Source: Planctomycetes bacterium RIFCSPHIGHO2_12_FULL_52_36 (GTDB taxonomy: Bacteria; Planctomycetota; Brocadiia; Brocadiales; Bathyanammoxibiaceae). From it: DNA of 6,139 nt. A model generated the notes under the pieces. That model made no database searches. It saw only the letters and a program-made list of their open reading frames with translations, and had not been told where the DNA came from. The stretch lies in NCBI GenBank assembly GCA_001828545.1, contig MHYW01000129.1, positions 1-6,139 of the forward strand, read 5' to 3'. Below are positions 1-3,601 of this stretch, in pieces. Each line of letters opens with the position of its first letter. Position 1 is the stretch's first letter. The position numbers were made by a program, and so were the translations under genes.

Positions 1-103
1 CTTCCTGACGGGTAGAAAGACCAGTGCAACTAACGAGATTACACGCCACTAAAAATATTACTGCCAGATGGGTAGCAATACCGCCCCCTTTAAGCCTTTT
101 CAT
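1..103 (-). CDS. Lipoprotein, N-terminal part only (gene runs off the left edge)
   Basis: An open frame starts with ATG at 103 on the minus strand and is still open at base 1, giving 34 complete codons. The translation begins MKRLKGGGIATHLAVIF and has the layout of a type II (lipoprotein) signal peptide: a basic n-region (K2, R3, K5), a hydrophobic stretch at about residues 9-20, and a lipobox. Two lipoboxes are possible, LVAC ending at Cys21 and LVSC ending at Cys26, so the lipidated cysteine is ambiguous. A strong Shine-Dalgarno (CGGAGGA) lies 4 bases upstream and a promoter-like pair lies further up, which supports a real gene start. The mature domain is outside the window, so no function can be given. 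The gene is divergent from the nucleosidase gene. The inference rests on the signal peptide and ribosome binding site, not on recognition of a family. Confidence 0.66.
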   Translation of the reverse strand, partial: MKRLKGGGIATHLAVIFLVACNLVSCTGLSTRQE

Positions 104-107
104 CCAG

Positions 108-114
108 TCCTCCG
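108..114 (-). promoter_or_regulatory. Shine-Dalgarno of the lipoprotein gene
   Basis: The minus strand reads CGGAGGA, a near-perfect anti-16S complement, ending 4 bases before the ATG at 103. It fixes the start of the truncated lipoprotein gene. Confidence 0.75.
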
Positions 115-144
115 CTAGGTCTATAAATTAAGAACGGCCTTCGG

Positions 145-172
145 TTTATAGTGCCACCGCTTAAATTTTCAA
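145..172 (-). promoter_or_regulatory. Candidate sigma70-type promoter for the lipoprotein gene
   Basis: On the minus strand a TTGAAA box (167-172) is followed after 16 bases by TATAAA (145-150). Each differs from the TTGACA/TATAAT consensus at one or two positions. The implied transcription start is near 138, giving a leader of about 35 bases before the ATG at 103. This is sequence inspection only, and the AT-rich surroundings make chance matches possible. Confidence 0.45.
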
Positions 173-182
173 GAATCCCTGC

Positions 183-201
183 AAGGTGGCAGGGCCACCT
201 T
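183..201. repeat. Short perfect hairpin in the divergent intergenic region
   Basis: AAGGTGGC and its exact reverse complement GCCACCTT flank a 3-base AGG loop. No T-run follows on either strand, so it does not look like an intrinsic terminator. It lies just upstream of the minus-strand promoter candidate and could be an operator or an RNA hairpin. Nothing in the sequence decides this. Confidence 0.5.
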
Positions 202-225
202 AGACAGGGCTACGAAGAAGAAAAT

Positions 226-248
226 TTTTAACACATATTGTGTGAAAA
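226..248. promoter_or_regulatory. AT-rich imperfect dyad, candidate operator
   Basis: The arms TTTTAACACA and TGTGTGAAAA surround a TAT centre. Nine of ten arm positions pair, the exception being the A/G pair at 230 and 244. The inner part, ACACA-TAT-TGTGT, is exact. A dyad of this size between two divergent genes is the form expected of a dimeric repressor or activator site. It is not a clear match to the CRP, FNR or Rex consensus as I know them, so no regulator is named. Confidence 0.35.
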
Positions 249-326
249 TGCAAGTTTATTACGCCTCTTTCGGGAAAGTTTTTTGCGGAGGGGGGGGTAA
301 TGGGCTTGAAGTAGGCGGGATACGGG

Positions 327-360
327 ATTCAGTAGTCAGAATTCAGTAGTCAGGATTCAG
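327..360. repeat. 14-bp tandem repeat, about 2.5 copies
   Basis: ATTCAGTAGTCAG occurs at 327-339 and again at 341-353, and a third partial copy (ATTCAG) starts at 355, giving a period of 14 bases. The copies are identical over 13 bases. It lies upstream of the nucleosidase gene. Two to three head-to-tail units without spacers exclude a CRISPR array. It could be a slippage product or part of a dispersed intergenic repeat. Confidence 0.7.
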
Positions 361-410
361 GATATTTTGTATCTTGTATTCTTAATTCTATATTCTATAT
401 CCTGAATCCT
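352..410. repeat. Long-arm inverted repeat in the leader of the nucleosidase gene
   Basis: The 14-base arm AGGATTCAGGATAT (352-365) has an exact reverse complement at 397-410. A 31-base AT-rich spacer built from TATTCT/TTGTAT-like units lies between them. If transcribed, this would form a stem ending about 20 bases before the TTG start, just ahead of the ribosome binding site. Alternatively it is a dispersed palindromic repeat. The spacer also holds TTGTAT (367-372) and TATATT (389-394) 16 bases apart, a weak candidate promoter for the plus-strand genes. Confidence 0.6.
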
Positions 411-420
411 TGTATTCTGG

Positions 421-430
421 GGAGAGGAAG
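421..430 (+). promoter_or_regulatory. Shine-Dalgarno supporting the TTG start at 432
   Basis: GGAGAGGAAG lies directly before the TTG codon at 432, with its GAGG core 4 bases and its GGAG 7 bases upstream. The next in-frame ATG (465) would remove the conserved N-terminal strand (LGLVFALPIE) and has no comparable site, so TTG is preferred. Confidence 0.65.
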
Positions 431-431
431 A

Positions 432-1193
432 TTGCTAGGACTGGTCTTTGCGTTACCCATAGAGATGGCACCCTTGAAGGCCGAGCTGGTAGGGGCACGG
501 CGCGCCGTGCCCCTACTCGGGTCTCCTGACCCGAAGGAGAAGGAGTTCTACTCCGGATACCTGGGAGGGACTCCAGTGGTGCTTACCGCAGCAGGAATAG
601 GCCCTGAGAGGGCAGAGAGGGCTACGAAGGGTCTACTGGAACGCTTTAAAATAAAGGCCGCGCTGTCCGTGGGCTATGCGGGGGCCTTGAGGGACGGCGT
701 CAAGACAGGGGAGTTGGTCATAGTCCGCAATGTGGTAGGGGCGTATTGCAATACGCCCCTACCCTGCCAGTCCTTCCTGACAGACCTCGCCCGAAAGGTG
801 GCAGAAGAGAATGGGTTCAAGGTCCATCTGGGCGATATACTGACGGTGACAGAACCCATAAAGAGGCCCGAAGACAAGCGGCAGGCTGGCGTCTTAACGG
901 GGGCCGTGGCGGTGGATATGGAGGGTGCAGGGGTGGCCATGGCGGCTAGAGAGGCCCGAATCCCCTTCATGGCCTTGAAGGTCGTATTGGACGAAGTGGA
1001 TGAGGAGCTTAAGGGGACGGGACTGGTGGACGGGGAGGGTAGAGTGGACCTCTTTAAGACCTTCACTTACCTTTTATACAATCCCTGGGATATAATATAT
1101 CTACTTAGATTAAACAGGCAGGCCGGACGGGCCACCAGTGAGCTGGCAAGGTTTCTCTCTGTTCTGGTCAGAGAGATTGAAGCAGGGGTTTGA
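432..1193 (+). CDS. Nucleosidase/phosphorylase of the PNP/UDP superfamily (MTA nucleosidase-like or HpnG-like)
   Basis: The 253-residue protein is of the family that cleaves the N-glycosidic bond of purine nucleosides. Visible signatures are the N-terminal strand LGLVFALPIE, AAGIGPERA at 53-61, the glycine-rich SVGYAGAL at 79-86, and VDMEGAGVAMAA at 161-172. Met163-Glu164 correspond to the ribose-binding pair of MTA/SAH nucleosidases. The catalytic Asp candidate is Asp187 in VVLDEVDEEL. The C-terminal tail (about 194-250, with NPWDIIYLLRLNRQA) resembles the hopanoid-associated phosphorylase type (HpnG, adenine removal from adenosylhopane) more than short MTA nucleosidases. Two genes downstream is mtnA, whose substrate is made from methylthioadenosine, so MTA or 5'-deoxyadenosine is an equally good substrate guess. 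Start is TTG with a good ribosome binding site. Oddly, residues 20-29 and 102-110 are encoded by perfect 28-bp palindromes. Superfamily is sure, exact substrate is not. Confidence 0.85.
   Translation: MLGLVFALPIEMAPLKAELVGARRAVPLLGSPDPKEKEFYSGYLGGTPVVLTAAGIGPERAERATKGLLERFKIKAALSVGYAGALRDGVKTGELVIVRNVVGAYCNTPLPCQSFLTDLARKVAEENGFKVHLGDILTVTEPIKRPEDKRQAGVLTGAVAVDMEGAGVAMAAREARIPFMALKVVLDEVDEELKGTGLVDGEGRVDLFKTFTYLLYNPWDIIYLLRLNRQAGRATSELARFLSVLVREIEAGV
489..516. repeat. 28-bp perfect palindrome inside the nucleosidase coding sequence (copy 1)
   Basis: The half GTAGGGGCACGGCG is followed immediately by its exact reverse complement, with no loop. It starts at codon 20 and encodes VGARRAVPL plus one base. 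It shares the outer arms GTAGGGGC/GCCCCTAC with the palindrome at 735-762 but has a different, still perfectly paired, centre. It falls in the stretch between the first beta strand and the EFYSGYLGG strand, probably a variable surface loop. Confidence 0.9.
734..763. repeat. 30-bp perfect palindrome inside the nucleosidase coding sequence (copy 2)
   Basis: GGTAGGGGCGTATTG is followed by its exact reverse complement. The 28-bp core (735-762) starts at codon 102 and encodes VGAYCNTPL, in the same reading phase as copy 1. It lies between GELVIVRNV and the helix starting FLTDLARKVAEE, again where the family usually has a variable loop. The core is nearly identical to the intergenic copy at 3435-3461. 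Confidence 0.9.
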
Positions 1194-1227
1194 TTAATCA
1201 GGCCCCATACCACAAGCGGAGGGATAG

Positions 1228-1794
1228 ATGGCGAAAGGGTCTAAAAGAGATAGGAAGGCCTCGCCCTTAAGGGTTCAAGCGGCCCGAAGGGTAGGGATAG
1301 TGATGGGTAGTAGTTCGGATATGGAGACCATGATGGAGACCGTTGGGGTACTAAAGGAGTTTGGGGTAGGCTTTGATGTGGACGTAGTTTCCGCCCACAG
1401 GTCCCCCCTTCTGGCCCAGAGGTATGCCAGGGACGTGCAAAAGAAGGGCTACGAGATTATAATTGCCGGGGCAGGAGGAGCCGCCGCACTACCAGGGTTT
1501 ATGGCCTCCCTTACTACCCTGCCCGTCATAGGCGTCCCCGTGGTAGATAATGCCCTGGGGGGTGAGGATGCCCTACACTCCATGGTGCAGATGCCAGGGG
1601 GTGTGCCAGTGGCAGTGGCTGGTGTGGGCAAGGTAGGGGCCAAGAATGCCGCACTCCTGGCGGTAGAAATCCTTGCCTTAAGGGATTCGGCCTTAACAGA
1701 AAAGCTGTGTCAATACAGGGTAAGACTGGCAGAGGAAGTAAAACAGCGGGCAAAAGAGGTGAGGAAGAGGGTACTCGGAAAGAAAGGGACATAA
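1228..1794 (+). CDS. purE: PurE, N5-carboxyaminoimidazole ribonucleotide mutase
   Basis: PurE acts in cytoplasmic de novo purine synthesis, converting N5-CAIR (made by PurK) to CAIR. Landmarks of the class I family are clear: VMGSSSDMETM at 25-35 (phosphate and substrate loop), SAHRSP at 55-60 with the catalytic histidine at His57, GAGGAAALPG at 81-90, and QMPGGVPVAVAGVGKVGAKN at 121-140. The usual form of the third motif is GAGGAAHLPG, and here its histidine is Ala87 (codon GCA). At 188 residues it is longer than the usual 160-170. The first 21 residues are basic and lie before the fold, and the C-terminus ends in a charged helix. The ATG at 1228 follows a strong GGAGGG site at 1219-1224. 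No purK is in the window. Distinct from LarB, whose motifs are absent. The identity as a PurE-family protein is firm; full activity is less certain because of Ala87. Confidence 0.92.
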   Translation: MAKGSKRDRKASPLRVQAARRVGIVMGSSSDMETMMETVGVLKEFGVGFDVDVVSAHRSPLLAQRYARDVQKKGYEIIIAGAGGAAALPGFMASLTTLPVIGVPVVDNALGGEDALHSMVQMPGGVPVAVAGVGKVGAKNAALLAVEILALRDSALTEKLCQYRVRLAEEVKQRAKEVRKRVLGKKGT

Positions 1795-1817
1795 GTAGCC
1801 GCAGGCTTTAGCCTGCG
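1795..1817. repeat. Palindromic intergenic repeat (GTAGCCGCAGGC type), intact copy
   Basis: CGCAGGCT (1800-1807) and AGCCTGCG (1810-1817) form an 8-bp perfect stem around TT, preceded by GTAGC. It begins directly after the PurE stop codon. A second, interrupted copy of the same element begins at the mtnA stop codon (2949-3003). Confidence 0.8.
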
Positions 1818-1841
1818 AAAGCAGACTTGCCACCCGCTTTG

Positions 1842-1864
1842 TCCCGTATCTTATTGATACGGGG
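1842..1864. repeat. Hairpin in the purE-mtnA spacer
   Basis: CCCGTATC and GATACGGG form an 8-bp perfect stem around TTATT, with an outer T-G wobble. A further CACC/GGTG pair lies outside at 1831-1834 and 1867-1870. There is no T-run after it on the plus strand, so termination between purE and mtnA is not indicated. It could slow or protect the transcript, or simply be part of an inserted element. Confidence 0.6.
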
Positions 1865-1902
1865 CTGGTGTCAAGAAAGGGAGAAAGGGACATAAGAGAG
1901 AG

Positions 1903-2952
1903 ATGGCGATACCTACTATAGAGTGGGAAGGTGGAAAAGACGGCAGGATGAAGATTATTGACCAGACCTTACTGCCTGGGGAGCTAAAGTTCCTCTACTG
2001 TGACGACATACAGACGGTCTGGAAGGCCATAAAGGAACTGAAGGTCAGGGGGGCCCCTGCGATAGGCATAGCCGCCGCCATGGGCACCTATGTGGGGATA
2101 AAAGGGGCGGATGCCAGCGATTTTGAGGCATTCTGGAAGAAACTGAAGGAGGTTACGGATTATCTGAGGACGTCCAGGCCCACGGCCGTTAATCTCTTCT
2201 GGGCCCTTGAACGGATGGAACACGCGGCCCAGGCCTACTCCCACGAACCTGTGGACACCCTGAAGGAGATGCTCTTTGAGGAGGCACTGGAGATACTGGA
2301 AGAGGATAGGGACTCCTCCAAGGCCATAGGCCGTTTCGGGGCAGAGCTTATACGTAAGGGCAGCACCGTGATGACCTACTGCAACGCCGGCGGCCTGGCT
2401 ACGGGGGGCTACGGCACGGCCCTGGCCGTGATATATGCCGCCAAGGAGTCAGGTAAGGACATAAAGGTATACGCCTGTGAGACCAGGCCCCTCTTACAGG
2501 GGGCAAGACTTACCAGTTGGGAACTCCTGCAGCACGGGTTAGACGTTACGCTTATCTGTGATAACATGGTTGCCCACGTCATGGTAGAGGGGAGGGTTGA
2601 CCTGGTGGTGGTGGGGGCAGACAGGATAGCGGCCAACGGCGATGCCGCTAATAAGATAGGCAGTTACGGGCTTGCCATTGTGGCCCAGGAGCATGGCGTA
2701 CCATTTTATGTTGCCGCACCTGTATCCACCTTTGACCTGAGGATACCATCGGGAAGTCATATACCCATTGAGGAACGCTCCGCCCACGAGGTAACAACCC
2801 TTGGAGGCCAACGGACGGCACCTGAGGGGGTCAAGGTCTATAACCCCGCCTTTGACGTCATCCCTGCCCGCCTTATTACGGCCATCATTACCGAGAAAGG
2901 GGTCATCAAGAAGCCTAACGTCAGAAGGGTGAGGAAATCAGTAAGTCAGTAG
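1903..2952 (+). CDS. mtnA: S-methyl-5-thioribose-1-phosphate isomerase MtnA
   Basis: MtnA isomerises 5-methylthioribose-1-phosphate to 5-methylthioribulose-1-phosphate in cytoplasmic methionine salvage. Members can also act on 5-deoxyribose-1-phosphate, a salvage route for the radical SAM by-product 5'-deoxyadenosine. The sequence shows the N-terminal TIEWEGG, the phosphate-binding VRGAPAIG at 48-55, TYCNAGGLATGGYGTAL at 158-174 with the catalytic Cys160, ETRPLLQGARLT at 193-204, and VVVGADRIAANGD at 235-247 with the catalytic Asp240. The numbering of both residues is the same as in the Bacillus subtilis enzyme. NKIGS at 250-254 and the C-terminal NPAFDVIPARLITAIITEKG complete the family pattern. 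The length of 349 is typical. The ATG at 1903 has only a weak GGGA/AGAGAG site upstream, possibly remodelled by the adjacent repeat. The TAG stop falls inside a palindromic repeat. It ends the plus-strand block with the nucleosidase and purE. Confidence 0.95.
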   Translation: MAIPTIEWEGGKDGRMKIIDQTLLPGELKFLYCDDIQTVWKAIKELKVRGAPAIGIAAAMGTYVGIKGADASDFEAFWKKLKEVTDYLRTSRPTAVNLFWALERMEHAAQAYSHEPVDTLKEMLFEEALEILEEDRDSSKAIGRFGAELIRKGSTVMTYCNAGGLATGGYGTALAVIYAAKESGKDIKVYACETRPLLQGARLTSWELLQHGLDVTLICDNMVAHVMVEGRVDLVVVGADRIAANGDAANKIGSYGLAIVAQEHGVPFYVAAPVSTFDLRIPSGSHIPIEERSAHEVTTLGGQRTAPEGVKVYNPAFDVIPARLITAIITEKGVIKKPNVRRVRKSVSQ

Positions 2953-3003
2953 CCGCAGGCCGTGCCTGAGGCAGGTCTGCCTTTGGCATGACTTTAGCCT
3001 GCG
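2949..3003. repeat. Second copy of the GTAGCCGCAGGC palindrome, interrupted by another palindrome
   Basis: The left part GTAGCCGCAGGC (2949-2960) and the right part TTTAGCCTGCG (2993-3003) match the intact copy at 1795-1817. In between is a 32-base insert (2961-2992) that is itself an imperfect palindrome with core AGGCAG-GT-CTGCCT and outer TGCC/GGCA. The left part contains the TAG stop of mtnA. The insert (TGCCTGAGGCAGGTCTGCC) resembles the TCCGCCTGAGGCGGATCAGG repeat at 3576-3601. Confidence 0.75.
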
Positions 3004-3006
3004 AGT

Positions 3007-3073
3007 AGTAGCCAGTAGCCAGTAGCTAGGGTAGAATTTTTTCCTGACTACTAGCTACTTGCTACTAGCTACT
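3007..3073. terminator. Large inverted repeat between converging genes, possible bidirectional terminator
   Basis: The arms at 3007-3029 and 3051-3073 pair at 21 of 23 positions (mismatches 3013/3067 and 3020/3060) around a 21-base loop holding T6. The arms are built from repeats of about 7 bases of the AGTAGCC/AGTAGCT type. It lies just after mtnA and overlaps the stop codon of the convergent 91-residue gene (3069-3071). Only CTTTT follows on the plus strand, so it is not a classical U-tract terminator. Both transcription units would still end at this structure. Confidence 0.45.
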
Positions 3074-3344
3074 CTTTTGGTCCCCCACGACCCGTCCTGC
3101 TTACCAGATATTCAGCCAGGGCGTTCATGAGTTTTACGATGGAGTCGTAAAAGAGTATGACCAGGATGAGTATTACCGTGGGCCAGGCAGCTACGTCCAG
3201 CAGGCGGATGACGAAATCCCCATAGTCCTTGAACCTGATGGTGCCGAAGAGATAATAAAAAAGCCCTAATACTAATATCAGCGTAATTAATAGACGTATG
3301 ATTGGCCCCTTTAGTGGTGCCAGGAGGTCGTAAAAGAGGCTCAT
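3069..3344 (-). CDS. Small two-helix membrane protein, unknown function
   Basis: This 91-residue protein starts at ATG 3344 (MSLFYDLLAPLKGPIIRLL). Two hydrophobic segments are visible, about residues 15-34 and 51-70, separated by a charged stretch with RFKDYGDF. The C-terminus is polar and glycine/arginine-rich (SRTGRGGPKE). The frame is open further up to a GTG at 3461, but those extra 39 codons are entirely the repeats at 3385-3461 and their edges, with proline-rich NPPPNPPLLRGG coding. AAGGAG at 3357-3362, 12 bases before ATG 3344, supports the shorter form. It follows the flippase gene on the same strand, 246 bases downstream, and may be the last gene of that operon. I do not recognise a family. 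Regular membrane-helix design and good codon continuity make a real gene likely. Confidence 0.65.
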   Translation of the reverse strand: MSLFYDLLAPLKGPIIRLLITLILVLGLFYYLFGTIRFKDYGDFVIRLLDVAAWPTVILILVILFYDSIVKLMNALAEYLVSRTGRGGPKE

Positions 3345-3356
3345 GTGCCCGTTAAA

Positions 3357-3362
3357 CTCCTT
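3357..3362 (-). promoter_or_regulatory. Shine-Dalgarno favouring the ATG at 3344
   Basis: The minus strand reads AAGGAG, ending 12 bases before ATG 3344. The spacing is long but the match is good. Upstream start candidates at 3386 and 3461 fall inside repeat DNA. Confidence 0.45.
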
Positions 3363-3384
3363 TTCAAGAGGACAGAAACCACCC

Positions 3385-3427
3385 ATTAATCCCCCCCTTA
3401 ATAAAGGGGGATTCGGGGGGGGATTAT
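3385..3427. repeat. AATCCCCC-type palindromic repeat
   Basis: AATCCCCC (from 3388) and AGGGGGATT (3405-3413) pair around a CCTTAATA centre. A further G-rich half-copy (CGGGGGGGGATT) follows to 3424. On the minus strand it reads as the proline-rich NPPPNPPLLRGG when translated. This kind of C-run/G-run repeat is widespread in several bacterial phyla. It lies upstream of the 91-residue gene. Confidence 0.75.
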
Positions 3428-3434
3428 AAATCTT

Positions 3435-3461
3435 GTAGGGGCGTATTGCAATACGCCCCAC
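3435..3461. repeat. Intergenic copy of the GTAGGGGC palindrome (copy 3)
   Basis: GTAGGGGCGTATTG is followed by CAATACGCCCCAC. It equals the core at 735-762 except for one missing T in the right arm. The inner 22 bases (3438-3459) are a perfect palindrome. It lies between the flippase and the 91-residue gene, about 2.7 kb from copy 2. Confidence 0.88.
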
Positions 3462-3575
3462 TCAAAATCCAAATTTCGTAAGTTTTCAATTAAGTATGGT
3501 TGGATGGATAAGAGTACTTTGTATAGGGAAAGACAGGCGTGAAAATTGCAAACTGTGGCGGCAGATGAGAGGGAG
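3462..3575. other. Unassigned stretch between the flippase gene and the repeats
   Basis: I see no convincing gene, tRNA or terminator here. Together with the adjoining repeats it forms the 246-base gap between the flippase and the 91-residue gene. The minus strand has an isolated TATACA (3518-3523) but no convincing -35 partner at normal spacing. Confidence 0.4.
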
Positions 3576-3601
3576 TCCGCCTGAGGCGGATCAGGCCTGC
3601 C
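3576..3601. repeat. TCCGCCTGAGGCGGATC repeat overlapping the flippase stop codon
   Basis: TCCGCCT-G-AGGCGGA (3576-3590) is a 7-bp-arm palindrome followed by TCAGGCCTGCC. The minus-strand TGA stop of the flippase gene (3591-3593) and its last codons (WQA) lie in this tail. The same 17 bases, differing only at the central base, occur at the right edge of the window (6123-6139). Confidence 0.8.

Larger units (their letters stand above)
1781..1896. repeat. 15-bp direct repeats bracketing the purE-mtnA spacer
   Basis: AGAAAGGGACATAAG occurs at 1781-1795, covering the last PurE codons and stop, and exactly again at 1882-1896, just before the mtnA start. The 86 bases between hold the two palindromes at 1795-1817 and 1842-1864. 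Removing one repeat plus this spacer would leave a compact purE-mtnA junction with the mtnA ATG 8 bases after the PurE stop. This is what an insertion with target duplication would leave. Tandem duplication is an alternative. Confidence 0.75.

Noticed and set aside
265..286. CTTTCGGGAAAG followed by TTTTTT, resembling an intrinsic terminator
   Set aside because: The stem is only 4-5 bp and AT-rich, and no plus-strand gene ends upstream of it within the window.
286..314. G-rich ribosome-site-like sequence followed by ATG at 300, a possible leader peptide
   Set aside because: The frame stops after four codons (MGLK) and shows no regulatory codon run.
327..360. Direct repeats considered as a CRISPR remnant
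   Set aside because: Units are 14 bases, head to tail, with no spacers.
674..1066. Antisense open frame within the nucleosidase gene
   Set aside because: The peptide is Ser/Thr/Pro-rich and is the reverse reading of a gene with clear family motifs.
432..1193. Naming the first plus-strand gene hpnG or mtnP outright
   Set aside because: The C-terminal tail resembles HpnG while the neighbourhood suggests MTA salvage. No residue I can see separates the two, so the symbol is left empty.
1228..1794. LarB (an AIR-carboxylase-domain protein) instead of PurE
   Set aside because: GSSSD, SAHRSP and QMPGGVPVA are PurE-type, and the motifs of LarB are absent.
1797..1902. SAM-responsive riboswitch upstream of mtnA
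   Set aside because: The spacer is short and consists of a dispersed palindrome and one simple hairpin. No S-box core elements or expression platform are visible.
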